From NCBI RefSeq assembly GCF_016892765.1, contig NZ_JAFEMD010000005.1:1-64000 (forward strand): a DNA stretch of 64,000 nt. Direction: 5' to 3'. Source of the stretch: Microvirga arvi. GTDB lineage: Bacteria; Pseudomonadota; Alphaproteobacteria; Rhizobiales; Beijerinckiaceae. A program made the translations under genes and the position numbers. Positions 44,622-53,497 of this stretch are shown here, one piece after another (positions within the stretch are counted from its first letter, which is position 1; the number at the start of each line of letters is the position of its first letter). Under the pieces are notes generated by a model. The model was not told the origin of the DNA and ran no database searches. It saw only the letters and a program-made list of their open reading frames with translations.

Positions 44622-46136
44622 TCACTCGATGGACAAGGCCACGAAGCGTACCTCGCCCTGCGCGTTGGCAACGAGAAGCAGTGCCGACTTGCGCCCTTGA
44701 GTTTTGAGGTCGTCGATCTTCTTGGTCACATCGGCCGGGTTGGAGACCGGCTCCTGGTTTACCTCGACGATCACCTCTCCCGCCTGGATCCGCTTGTCGG
44801 AGGCGGCCGAGTTCGGATCGACGCGGGTGATGACCACACCCTTGAGATCATCCTTGAGGCTGAAGCGCCGCCGCAGCTCGTCCGTCATGCCGGACATGTT
44901 GAGGCCGAGGGCCTGACGCGTCGCCGTCGGGGGTTCGGTCGAAGGCTGCTGCAGGCTCGCCTGCTTCTCGGTATCCTCAAGACGACCCAGGGTGACCTGC
45001 TTGGTCATCTCCTGGCCCTTGCGGACTATAGTCACATCGACGGCCTTGCCGACAGGCGAGGAAGCCACAATCCGCGGCAGGTCGCGGGAGTCCTTGACCT
45101 CCTTGCCGTCGAAGCGGACGATCACGTCACCGACTTCAAGACCAGCCGGCTTGGCGGGCCCCTTCTCGTCGATGCCAGCCACGAGAGCGCCGCGCGCCGT
45201 ACCGAGATTCAGGGCTTCCGCCGTGGCATCGTCCACGTTCTGGATCCGTACGCCGAGCCAGCCGCGGCGGGTTTCGCCGAACTGGCGCAGCTGATCGATG
45301 ATCGGCACGGCTGTCGAGGCAGGCACCGCGAAGCCGATGCCGACGGAGCCGCCCGTCGGCGAGAGGATGGCCGTGTTGATGCCGATGACCTCGCCGTTCA
45401 TGTTGAAGAGCGGGCCGCCGGAATTGCCCTTGTTGATGGAGGCGTCGGTCTGAATGTAGTTGTCGTAGGGACCGGACTCGATGTTGCGGCCACGAGCCGA
45501 GATGATGCCGGCCGTCACCGAGCCGCCAAGGCCGAAGGGATTGCCGATCGCCATCACCCAGTCGCCGGCACGGATGGCGTCGGAATCGCCGAACTTCACC
45601 GCCTTGAGGGGCTTGTCGGACTTTACCTTCAGAACGGCGAGATCCACCTTCGAATCCTTGCCGACGATCTCCGCCTTCAGGCGCGTGCCATCCGGAAAGA
45701 TGACGCTGATGTCGTTGGCGTCGCCGATCACGTGATTGTTCGTCACCACGATGCCTGACGGATCGATCACGAAGCCGGAGCCGAGGGAGTTCGAGCTGCG
45801 CGGCCGCGGCGAGGGACTGTTTTCGCCATTGCCGCCCTGTCCGCGACGGTTGAAGAACTCCTCAAAGAGATCCTCGAAGGGAGTGCCAGGCGGCAGCTGC
45901 GGCAGGGTCCGGTTGCGGGCTTCGACCGTCGTCGAAGCAGAGATGTTCACCACTGCCGGCGTGACCTCCGCGGCCAAGTCGGCGAAGGATTCAGGAGCCG
46001 AACGGGCAAAAGCCGGTAACGGCATCGCTGTCGCGACCAGGGTCAGGACCGCGAAGCAGGACGTGGCAAGCCGGCGCAGGGGACGCTGGGGCAGAAGCGC
46101 CTTGGAAGGTGCCAGCGCGATCGTGGCTGTGTTCAT
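44622..46136 (-). CDS. degP: Do/DegP-like periplasmic serine protease
   Basis: A 504-residue HtrA-type protease. A signal sequence (about 20-46, SCFAVLTLVATAMPLPAFA) is followed by a trypsin-like domain with His135 (VTNNHV), Asp165 (KVDLAVLK) and Ser239 (GNSGGP), then two PDZ domains (about 300-390 and 420-500). It degrades misfolded envelope proteins in the periplasm and may act as a chaperone. The start at 46136 has GAGGATTG upstream; a longer frame to 46244 adds unrelated residues. It is followed downstream by a small DUF2065 gene in the same direction and is part of the conserved hflK-hflC-DUF2065-degP order. Confidence 0.95.
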   Translation of the reverse strand: MNTATIALAPSKALLPQRPLRRLATSCFAVLTLVATAMPLPAFARSAPESFADLAAEVTPAVVNISASTTVEARNRTLPQLPPGTPFEDLFEEFFNRRGQGGNGENSPSPRPRSSNSLGSGFVIDPSGIVVTNNHVIGDANDISVIFPDGTRLKAEIVGKDSKVDLAVLKVKSDKPLKAVKFGDSDAIRAGDWVMAIGNPFGLGGSVTAGIISARGRNIESGPYDNYIQTDASINKGNSGGPLFNMNGEVIGINTAILSPTGGSVGIGFAVPASTAVPIIDQLRQFGETRRGWLGVRIQNVDDATAEALNLGTARGALVAGIDEKGPAKPAGLEVGDVIVRFDGKEVKDSRDLPRIVASSPVGKAVDVTIVRKGQEMTKQVTLGRLEDTEKQASLQQPSTEPPTATRQALGLNMSGMTDELRRRFSLKDDLKGVVITRVDPNSAASDKRIQAGEVIVEVNQEPVSNPADVTKKIDDLKTQGRKSALLLVANAQGEVRFVALSIE

Positions 46137-46224
46137 CGACAATCCTCTTTCGGAGTTTGTGCATATAGATTGGTGCTTGGCTCCGGCATTCAAGCGGGCA
46201 ATGCGGCGGAAGCTTGGCCGCCGC

Positions 46225-46416
46225 CTATCCGAACTGTCGTACAAGCCAGATCACCCCCAAGCCGATGACCGCCGAGATGATGCCGACGATCCTCATCTGA
46301 TCGCTGGGGCTGTGAGCCGCCTCGTACATGGCCCTACGCATGCCCTCAGGGAATGCCGCAAACAAAATGCCCTCGACCGCGAGAGCGAGGCCGAGGGCTG
46401 CGATCAAGTCCATCAT
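46225..46416 (-). CDS. DUF2065 family small membrane protein
   Basis: A 63-residue protein with two membrane spans and the family pattern MDLIAALGLALAVEGILFAAFPEGMRR and GVIWLVRQFG. Function unknown. It lies between hflC and degP, a position that is conserved in Hyphomicrobiales and suggests a role with FtsH quality control or the envelope protease. The stop is about 89 bp upstream of the degP start. Confidence 0.88.
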   Translation of the reverse strand: MMDLIAALGLALAVEGILFAAFPEGMRRAMYEAAHSPSDQMRIVGIISAVIGLGVIWLVRQFG

Positions 46417-46425
46417 CAGGCAGGC

Positions 46426-47367
46426 TTATTGAGCTGGAGCCGGTTGCGCCGGCCCTGGCGCCGGGGCCGGTTGAGCAGGGGAGGCTCCGCGACCGCGTTG
46501 ACCCGTCGGGTCATTGAAATAGCGGAAGAAATCGGAATCCGGACTCAGCACCAGGCGGGTGTCACTCGCCTTCAGCCCGGTCTCATAAGCCTGCATGGAC
46601 CGATAGAAGGAGAAGAATTCCGGATCCTGGCCGAACGCCTCGGCCAGAATGCGGTTTCGATTCGCATCTCCCTCACCGCGCAGCTCTTCGGCCCGCTGGT
46701 TGGCCTCGGCCCGGATGATCGTCGCCTCGCGCTCGGCTCGGGCCCGGATCGTCTGGGCCTGCTGCTGACCGTTGGCGCGGATGTCGGCCGCCTCGCGCTC
46801 GCGCTCGGTGCGCATCCGTTGGTAGACGGCCTGGCTGTTTGCGGCAGGCAGATCGACGCGGGTCAGTCGCACGTCGATCATCTCGACACCCAGACTGCTC
46901 GCCTGCCGGTTCACATCATCCTGAATGCGGTTCATCAGGGCAGACCGCTCGGTCCGCACGATGGCATCGCGGGAAGCGTTCGCCAGGACATTACGCATGG
47001 CCGAGTTGGTGAAGCTCTGCAGGCGCTGATTGGCGAGGGCGATATTGCCGACGGCCTGGTAGAACCGCAGCGGATCGTTGATCCGATAGCGCGTGAAGGC
47101 ATCGACCTCCAGGTTCTGCCTGTCCGCTGAGAGAACGGTCTGAACCGGCAGATCGAGATCGAGCACCCGCTTCTCGAAGTAGGTGACTGCGTCGATCAGC
47201 GGCACCTTGAACTTCAGCCCGGGCTCCGAGATGGCGGATTGCACCGCACCGAAGCGCAGCACCAGGGCATACTGGGTCTGCTGCACGATGAAGATCGAGC
47301 TGTAGAGGACGATGGCGATCAGGCCCATTAGGATCAGGAGGCCCGTGCGAAGAGTCGAACCGTTCAT
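46426..47367 (-). CDS. hflC: HflC, FtsH-associated band-7 protein
   Basis: A 313-residue band-7 (SPFH) protein with an N-terminal span (about 8-29) and the band-7 domain (about 30-220) opened by VQQTQYALVLRFG. A coiled, Arg/Glu-rich region (RTEREREAADIRANGQQQAQ) and a Pro/Ala/Gly-rich tail follow. With HflK it forms the cage that regulates FtsH in the inner membrane. Its start overlaps the hflK stop by 4 bp. Confidence 0.94.
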   Translation of the reverse strand: MNGSTLRTGLLILMGLIAIVLYSSIFIVQQTQYALVLRFGAVQSAISEPGLKFKVPLIDAVTYFEKRVLDLDLPVQTVLSADRQNLEVDAFTRYRINDPLRFYQAVGNIALANQRLQSFTNSAMRNVLANASRDAIVRTERSALMNRIQDDVNRQASSLGVEMIDVRLTRVDLPAANSQAVYQRMRTEREREAADIRANGQQQAQTIRARAEREATIIRAEANQRAEELRGEGDANRNRILAEAFGQDPEFFSFYRSMQAYETGLKASDTRLVLSPDSDFFRYFNDPTGQRGRGASPAQPAPAPGPAQPAPAQ

Positions 47368-48509
47368 CGCGTGGCTCCCTGCGGATTGGCGGCATTGCCT
47401 TGAGTCTGCTGGCGTTGCTGCATCTGGTTGAGCGGCAGGAAGGGCACGACACCCTGCCCCTTCTGGTCGACGATAATCTTGTCGACGCCACCGTAGACAC
47501 GCTCCATCGTCTCAAGGAAGATGCGCTCGCGGCTGATATCCGGAGCCTTGCGGTACTCCTCATAAACCTGACGGAAGCGGGCAGCCTGACCGGTCGCATC
47601 GGCAACGGACTGCTCGCGATAGGCCTCGGCCTGCTGGACCGTGCGGGCGGCCTCGCCTCGCGCTTCGGGAACGACTCGGCTGGCAAAGGCGCCTGCCTCA
47701 TTCTGCACGCGCACCGCGTCCTGCTGAGCCGCGTTGACGTCGAAGAAGGCCTGCTGGACCTCCGACGGCGGCCTGACCGCCTGGAGCTGGACCACGTTGA
47801 TCAGCACACCGGCGCGGTAGGTATCCAGCGTCTCCTGCATGATCTCGCGCACTTCCTGGGCGACGCTGGCCTGTTCGGTGGTCAAAATCGCCTGGATGTT
47901 GCGGCGGCCGATGACCTCGCGCATGGCGCTCTCAGCCACTGATTTGACGGTGCCTTCCGGGTTCTGCAGGTTGAAGACGAAATCCTGCGGACGGGCCGGG
48001 TTGATCTGCCAGACCGCATCGAAATCGATGTCGACGATGTTCTCGTCGGCGGTGAGCATCAAGCTCTCCTCGATCACGTCACGCGGACGTCCTTGGCCTG
48101 TGGGCGTGGAGCGGTAGCCGACCTCGACCCGCTGCTGAGCCGTGACATTGGGCTTCACCACGCGGCCGATCGGGTAAGGCAGGTTGTAGCGCAGGCCTTC
48201 TCCAGACGTTCCCGTGAAGCGGCCGAAGATCATGTTGATGCCGACCTCGTTCGGCCGCACCGTGTAGAAGCCGGTAAGCAGCCAGACGGCGATCACGCCC
48301 AGAAGGAGGATGATCAGGCCCCGGCCTCCCATGGAGCCCCCCGGGATGAAGTCCTTCAGCCGGTCCTGGCTGCGGCGCAGGATATCCTCGAGATCCGGGG
48401 GATTGCCGTTCCCCTGAGGGCCGCCGGAACCCCATGGGCTCTTGCCGCCTCCCGATCCGCCGCGCTGCCCCCAGGGGCCACCGCCGCCGCTTTGGTTACT
48501 CCAAGGCAT
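47364..48509 (-). CDS. hflK: HflK, FtsH-associated band-7 protein
   Basis: A 381-residue partner of HflC. A long Gly/Ser/Pro-rich N-terminal tail (about 1-55, typical of HflK) precedes one membrane span (IILLLGVIAVWLLTGFY) and the band-7 domain (VRPNEVGINMIFGRF...). A C-terminal region ends in a Gln/Pro-rich tail. The gene overlaps hflC by 4 bp and is transcribed first. folA lies upstream on the same strand, with a gap of 138 bp. Confidence 0.95.
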   Translation of the reverse strand: MPWSNQSGGGGPWGQRGGSGGGKSPWGSGGPQGNGNPPDLEDILRRSQDRLKDFIPGGSMGGRGLIILLLGVIAVWLLTGFYTVRPNEVGINMIFGRFTGTSGEGLRYNLPYPIGRVVKPNVTAQQRVEVGYRSTPTGQGRPRDVIEESLMLTADENIVDIDFDAVWQINPARPQDFVFNLQNPEGTVKSVAESAMREVIGRRNIQAILTTEQASVAQEVREIMQETLDTYRAGVLINVVQLQAVRPPSEVQQAFFDVNAAQQDAVRVQNEAGAFASRVVPEARGEAARTVQQAEAYREQSVADATGQAARFRQVYEEYRKAPDISRERIFLETMERVYGGVDKIIVDQKGQGVVPFLPLNQMQQRQQTQGNAANPQGATR

Positions 48510-48647
48510 AGGACGCCTTTCCTCACTTGCGATAAAGACCAGCCGAGACAGCCGATAAGAACTTGAGACGGTTGTGGGAGTTACCTCTTCCGCCTGTCAA
48601 GCCTGCGAATTGGGGATTGCAGAGGGCTTCGTCAACCTTGAGACGGG

Positions 48648-49160
48648 TCAACGGCGCCTTTCGAGATCAATAAAGGTAAATGGATGCTCGTCATCCGGGC
48701 CCTTCGGATGGTCCTCCCGCTTGACCTCGCGAAACTGTGACCTGTCGAAGGACGGAAAGACCGCGTCGCCCTCGGGCGCCGTATGAACCTCGGTCAGGAA
48801 GAGAGTCTGCACATGGGGCAGAGCCAGAGCGTAGATCTCCGCCCCACCGGCGACGGCGACGGCATTGGTTCCCATGCGGGCTGCGAGATCCTCTCCCTTG
48901 ACGACAGCCTCCTCCCAATCATGAGCCACGTGCACGCCCTCTGCGGAAAAATCAGCATCGCGAGTCAGCACAATCGTCTCACGGCCCGGGAGGGGCTTGC
49001 CGATCGACTGGAATGTCTTGCGCCCCATGATCATCGGCTTGCCCATGGTGAGGCGGCGGAAGCGTCCAAGGTCTGTCTTGAGCCGCCAGAGCAGTTGGTT
49101 GTCCCGTCCGATGACGCCGTTCTCGGCCATCGCGACGACGAGGATGAGGGGAACAGTCAT
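48648..49160 (-). CDS. folA: Dihydrofolate reductase FolA
   Basis: A 170-residue DHFR. It shows the typical MTVPLILVVAMAENGVIGRDNQLLW opening, the MGRKTFQSIGKPLPGRETIVLTR segment that binds NADPH, and the terminal strand. It reduces dihydrofolate, which ThyA generates from the same operon. The start overlaps the GNAT stop (49157-49160). Confidence 0.96.
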   Translation of the reverse strand: MTVPLILVVAMAENGVIGRDNQLLWRLKTDLGRFRRLTMGKPMIMGRKTFQSIGKPLPGRETIVLTRDADFSAEGVHVAHDWEEAVVKGEDLAARMGTNAVAVAGGAEIYALALPHVQTLFLTEVHTAPEGDAVFPSFDRSQFREVKREDHPKGPDDEHPFTFIDLERRR

Positions 49161-49639
49161 GGCTCCTCCGCCAATCGTTGCAGGGCATCGCCCGTCATGC
49201 GTTGCACCGTCCACTCGTCCATCGGGATCGCTCCGATGGATCGATAGACGCGCAGGGCCGGCTCGTTCCAATCGAGCACCCACCATTCGAGGCGAGGCAG
49301 CCCCTCCGCAACGCACCGGCGTGCCAGATGCCGCAGCAGGCCCCGGCCAACTCCCCTCGAGCGGAACTCCGGCCTGACAAAGAGATCCTCCAGGTAGATC
49401 CCGTGGCGCCCGCGGAAGGTCGAGAAGTTGTAGAACCAGAGGGCGAAGCCGACAGGCTCCCCCTCCCATTCGGCGATATCCGCAAAGACCCGCGGGGTGG
49501 GGCCGAAAAGCGCCTCCGCAATATCGGCCTCGGTCGCGCCGACCTCATGCGCCAGCCGCTCGTATTCGGCGAGTTCCCGGATGAAGTGGAAGATCAGGGC
49601 GGCATCGGACGACGCGGCAGGTCGGATCGAGAGGGTCAT
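49157..49639 (-). CDS. GNAT family N-acetyltransferase
   Basis: A 160-residue GCN5-like acetyltransferase. It has IRPAASSDAALIFHFIRELAEYERL at the N terminus and the acetyl-CoA loop RPEFRSRGVGRGLLRHLA (about 88-105), followed by WVLDWNEPALRVYRSIGA. The substrate is unknown; relatives include diamine acetyltransferase-like proteins. The stop overlaps the folA start by 4 bp, so both are translated together. Confidence 0.9.
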   Translation of the reverse strand: MTLSIRPAASSDAALIFHFIRELAEYERLAHEVGATEADIAEALFGPTPRVFADIAEWEGEPVGFALWFYNFSTFRGRHGIYLEDLFVRPEFRSRGVGRGLLRHLARRCVAEGLPRLEWWVLDWNEPALRVYRSIGAIPMDEWTVQRMTGDALQRLAEEP

Positions 49640-49729
49640 TCTTTCTCTCTACGGGAACATAAGTGCATCGCCAATGGCTCTTCACCGGCAATCCACGACG
49701 GCCGACGTCTTCTTCAGTCTAGTGCCGCT

Positions 49730-51228
49730 TCAGATCACGAAGAACTCGTGGAAGCTCATCGTAAGGCCTTTGTAGAGCGATGCGACCTCGACCGGCTTGA
49801 TCTTTGTCCCAGATCCATCGGCGTCGTAGAGCAGCAAACCCTTCGCCTTGTCGTAAATGATCCGGTCCTCCCGGTCCTGAGCCTTCGAGGCGGCAATGAA
49901 CATGTCGGCGGCGAGTTTCTTCGGCTTCTGAAGCGTCCCTGCCCCCAGCTTCGTGAAGACCTTGTTATCGAGCCAAATCGTATCCGAGGGGGCATTGTAG
50001 TCGGCGATCTTGTCCCTGTTCGAGACCTTGTTCGGCCTGACGTCGAATACGAAGGTGTCTCGCCTGCCCCACCGATCAGCACGTCGTTGCCGGCCCCGCC
50101 CCAAAGTTTGTCGTTCCCGCCCCTGCCTTGGACCTCGTTGGTCTGCGCATTGCCGCGAAGGTTATTCGATGCGCCATCGCCCGTGAGCAGAAAATCGTTG
50201 GTGACGGTCCAGGTCACCGTCTGCTCAAGAGAACTGCGGTTCCCTCTCACCCAATCCGTGGGATCGTAGGCCCGGGCCCGCAGGGTATGGGTGCCGAAGC
50301 CGCAATTGTCCTGCGCCAGGCTGAAGGTCTCGCCGGCATCGACGAAGGCCCTGCCGTCCAGGGTCCAATCAACCTTGATCACAGCAGGGTCGATCGTATC
50401 GACGTAGAAATTGGACCGGTTGTGATGTGCGCTCCAGAGATCGGTGTACCCGTCCAGCGGATCGACGAATTCATAGAACTTGAGGACGAATTGCTCCCTT
50501 GCGATGGCATCGAAGGGACGGCCCAAGGTCTTCATCTTCGAATCGACGGACGGGCGGTAAGCGCCCGTCGCATGATAATAGGCCCCCTCGTAAGCCCCGA
50601 TGACCCCGATGCCAGGCTGGTCGTATCCCAGCCACTCGGACCATTTGACGCCGGAAGGGTCGTTCGTCACGTTGGCATAGGCCGGGTCAGAACCGCTATA
50701 GGATCCCGAAGCGCCATAATCGTACTCATCTCCCAAGCCCGCGAAGGCGTGACCGATCTCATGGAGCGCGATCTCGTGGGCTTGGGAATGTCCCGCAGAG
50801 TAGATGCCGGAATCGTAGCCTGCCCCGCCATAGCTCTCGCTGTTCACGAGGATGAAGCGCATCTCGGAGGCAAATCCAGCGTATCTCAGGACCTCTTCCT
50901 CGATGGCGTCCGCCTTATCCAGACTGATGTTCAGCGCTCGCCCGCTATAGCTAGCGTCCAGGGCAGTGTCCCGTGAGATGCCTTTCGACAGGTCATCGGC
51001 ACCGGACTCGTTCGATTCGATATCGATGGAATGAATGTTGAAGAAGTTTCTGTAGCGCCCGAAGGGATCACTCAGAAGACCTCCGTTGAACATGGTGCCT
51101 AGCAGCCCTTGAATTTGAGCCGTATAGGTCGTGGCAATCTCCGAGGATGTGTAGCCGTCGCCCAGGAAGACCATGTCGATGCGATTGGAGCTGTAGCCGG
51201 TCATCTGCAGTGGGCGAAGCGAGGGCAC
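49730..51228 (-). pseudogene. M64-type peptidase with RTX C-terminus, frameshifted
   Basis: The first 390 codons encode a peptidase M64 (IgA-peptidase-like) domain: HEIGH at about 156-160 with D167 following (GLGDEYD) as the third metal site. A beta domain and an RTX motif GGNDKLWGGAGNDVLIGG come next. At about 50057 a single base is missing: shifting the frame by one restores DTFVFDVRPNKVSNRDKIADYN... to FFVI. The corrected C terminus closely resembles that of the RTX protein at 43494-44525. No signal peptide is seen, in keeping with type I secretion. Either a real mutation or a sequence error. Confidence 0.8.
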
Positions 51229-51324
51229 GTGAAAACCTCAAAACACGAATGATATACAATATATCGTCGGTCCTAACCGATTACACCTGCCTTGAACAGT
51301 GCGGATTGCGCGGCTCCCTGGCCT

Positions 51325-51621
51325 TTATTCCTCCTCCAGAACTCGCCGAGGGGATCCCCACTCCTCCAGGACTGCATTCATGTCGTCGAGGACGAAGAAG
51401 CGGGCGCTCTCCACATCATAGCCGTCCTCCAGCAGGCTGTCGTAATCGGTCAGCCTGTGACGGATATAGGCCGTGAGGGACAGCCAGGCGGCTGTCTCGG
51501 GCGAGGCGGCGTGCAGGCCGCGGCTGCCCAGCGCATGGTCCGTCACGGCCTCGAATTCGTGGCGCGGAATGCGGGGGGCGAGAATGCGGACGGCGCTCTC
51601 GATGGCCTCGCGCCTGTTCAT
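51325..51621 (-). CDS. DUF2293 family protein
   Basis: A 98-residue helical protein of DUF2293. Characteristic runs are APRIPRHEFEAVTDHALGSRGL and ETAAWLSLTAYIRHRLTDYDSLLEDGYDVESARFFV. Function unknown, but the family recurs near folate and nucleotide genes. It follows thyA with a gap of 5 bp on the same strand and may be translated with it. Confidence 0.88.
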   Translation of the reverse strand: MNRREAIESAVRILAPRIPRHEFEAVTDHALGSRGLHAASPETAAWLSLTAYIRHRLTDYDSLLEDGYDVESARFFVLDDMNAVLEEWGSPRRVLEEE

Positions 51622-51626
51622 GACGG

Positions 51627-52421
51627 TCAGACTGCGACGGGAGCCTTGATCGCCGGATGAGGATCGTAATCCTCGATGGCAATGTCGTCGAAGGTGAAGT
51701 CGAAGAGCGAGCGCACGGACGGGTTCAGCCGCAGCTTCGGCAGAGCCCTTGGTTCGCGCGAGAGCTGGAGGCGCGCCTGTTCCAGATGGTTGAGGTAGAG
51801 GTGCGCATCGCCGAAGGAATGGACGAAATCGCCGGGCTGAAGGCCGGTGGCCTGCGCCATCATGTGGGTGAGCAACGCGTAGGAGGCAATGTTGAAGGGC
51901 ACACCCAGGAAAACGTCCGCTGAGCGCTGGTAGAGTTGGCAGGAGAGCCGTCCCTCCGCGACATAGAACTGGAACAGGCAATGACAGGGCGCGAGCGCCA
52001 TCTTGTCGAGATCGGCCGGGTTCCAGGCGGACACGATGAGGCGGCGGCTGTCGGGATTGCGGCGGATCTCGTCGAGAACCCATCGGATCTGGTCGACGGT
52101 GCCGCCATCGGGCTTGGCCCAGGAGCGCCATTGCTTGCCGTAGACGGGACCGAGATCGCCGTTCTCGTCCGCCCACTCGTCCCAGATCGTGACACCATTC
52201 TCCCTCAGGTAACGGGTATTGGTGTCCCCCTTCAGAAACCAAAGCAGCTCATGGATGATGGATCGCAGATGCAGCTTCTTCGTGGTGACGAGCGGGAATC
52301 CCTCGCTGAGATCGAAGCGCATCTGGTGGCCGAACACGGAAATCGTGCCCGTTCCGGTGCGATCGTCCTTACGGACACCCTCGTCCATGATGCGGCGGAT
52401 GAGATCGAGATAGGCCTGCAT
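51627..52421 (-). CDS. thyA: Thymidylate synthase ThyA
   Basis: A 264-residue ThyA, the exact length of the classical enzyme. It transfers a methylene group from tetrahydrofolate to dUMP. The dUMP-binding cysteine lies in [12 protein letters not shown] (about residue 146-149), with the [17 protein letters not shown] stretch following, and H147-like and R-containing motifs are intact. The start at 52421 ([10 protein letters not shown]) is used; a longer in-frame start at 52439 is possible. It is the first gene of the thyA-DUF2293 pair, next to the tmRNA region. Confidence 0.96.
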   Translation of the reverse strand: MQAYLDLIRRIMDEGVRKDDRTGTGTISVFGHQMRFDLSEGFPLVTTKKLHLRSIIHELLWFLKGDTNTRYLRENGVTIWDEWADENGDLGPVYGKQWRSWAKPDGGTVDQIRWVLDEIRRNPDSRRLIVSAWNPADLDKMALAPCHCLFQFYVAEGRLSCQLYQRSADVFLGVPFNIASYALLTHMMAQATGLQPGDFVHSFGDAHLYLNHLEQARLQLSREPRALPKLRLNPSVRSLFDFTFDDIAIEDYDPHPAIKAPVAV

Positions 52422-52529
52422 GCGGTACTCCTCACTCAATCATAGGGCAGCGGCAACAGCCTTCCGAGTCACTTTTCAATGAAGGGTGGGGACAACCCAC
52501 CCTTTCAAATTCCGTCCGCCCCACCTATA

Positions 52530-52825
52530 TTGGAGGTGCCGGTCGCAAGATCGGCTATGGCGATAAACGGCTATCGGAATAAACCCATCGGACCCGGGGG
52601 CGGTACCCGGCGCCTCCACCAAAATCCAGGCAGGATCTGGACTTCGGCGGGGGCGAAATAGGATCGACGAGGGCGTAAAGGGTAGACTTTCGCTCGGCAT
52701 GGTTCCGCCGTTATCGGGCCGAATCTATAGTTGCCAACGACAACTATGCTCCGGTTGCAGTGGCTGCGTAAGCGGTCCCTAAAGCCGACTCAAAGCCCTT
52801 GCGGTTAGCACCGTAAGGCGGGGTC
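52530..52825 (+). ncRNA. ssrA: tmRNA (ssrA), circularly permuted two-piece type
   Basis: The acceptor piece comes first, ending CGCCTCC-A-CCA at 52621 with a T arm CCGGG-GGCGGTA-CCCGG. The coding piece begins with GGGGGCG at 52649, which pairs with CGCCTCC of the acceptor piece across the gap, the defining trait of permuted tmRNA. The tag frame GCC AAC GAC AAC TAT GCT... encodes ANDNYAPVAVAA at 52733-52768, ending TAA. tmRNA releases stalled ribosomes and tags their products for proteolysis. The exact 5' and 3' ends are not fixed by sequence alone. sspB follows immediately. Confidence 0.93.
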
Positions 52826-52860
52826 CGGAGGCACCTGGCAACAGAAGCCTCCACTTTTGT
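52825..52860 (+). terminator. Terminator of ssrA
   Basis: GGAGGC and GCCTCC pair around a 14-base loop, followed by ACTTTTGTTT. It sits between the tmRNA body and the sspB start at 52879. Confidence 0.75.
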
Positions 52861-52878
52861 TTCTGCAAGGGCTCGCTT

Positions 52879-53481
52879 ATGGCCGGTGGTAAAGACCTGA
52901 TCCGCTACGATCTTCTGGTGCAGGAAGCGCTCAAGGGCGTCGTGCGCAAGGTGCTGATCGATGCCAAGGACGGGCTTCCTGGCGAGCACCACTTCTACAT
53001 CTCCTTCCAGACGGATTTTCCAGGCGTTCGCCTCTCGAACCGCCTGCGCGAAAAGTATCCTCAGGAGATGACCATCGTCCTCCAGCACCAGTACTGGGAT
53101 CTCAACGTGACCGAGCACACCTTCGAGGTGGGGCTCTCCTTCTCCGGCATTCCGGAGCGGCTGCTCATCCCGTTCGATGCCCTGACCGGTTTCTTCGATC
53201 CCTCCGTCCAGTTCGGCCTCAAGTTCGACAGCCAGGACGAGAGTGAAGAGGAGGAGGCTCCAGAGGCTTCACCGGCACCGCAGCCGCTTCGCGGCGCTGC
53301 GTCCGAGCCTGTGGAGTTGAAGCAGCCGCGCAAGCCGCTCCACCAGACGGAAAAGCCGGCAGCCACTTCCAAGGCCAAGCCCGCAGAGGAATCTGCGGAG
53401 CAGGCTTCTGAGACCGATGGCGCCGCCGCAGCAGGCAGCGCAGAGGTCGTCAGCCTCGACTCCTTTCGCAAGAAGAACTGA
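52879..53481 (+). CDS. sspB: SspB, ClpXP adaptor for ssrA-tagged proteins
   Basis: A 200-residue SspB of the alphaproteobacterial type. The folded domain (about 1-120) has IRYDLLVQEALKGVVRKVL and the tag-binding region around HHFYISFQTDFPGVRLS, then LSFSGIPERLLIPFDALTGFFDPS. The linker (about 120-180) is acidic and Ala/Pro-rich. The last residues (EVVSLDSFRKKN) form the ClpX-docking motif. It carries tagged proteins to ClpXP. The gene lies directly after ssrA, which makes the tag it recognises. Confidence 0.95.
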   Translation: MAGGKDLIRYDLLVQEALKGVVRKVLIDAKDGLPGEHHFYISFQTDFPGVRLSNRLREKYPQEMTIVLQHQYWDLNVTEHTFEVGLSFSGIPERLLIPFDALTGFFDPSVQFGLKFDSQDESEEEEAPEASPAPQPLRGAASEPVELKQPRKPLHQTEKPAATSKAKPAEESAEQASETDGAAAAGSAEVVSLDSFRKKN

Positions 53482-53497
53482 GCCCCCTCATCCCGGT

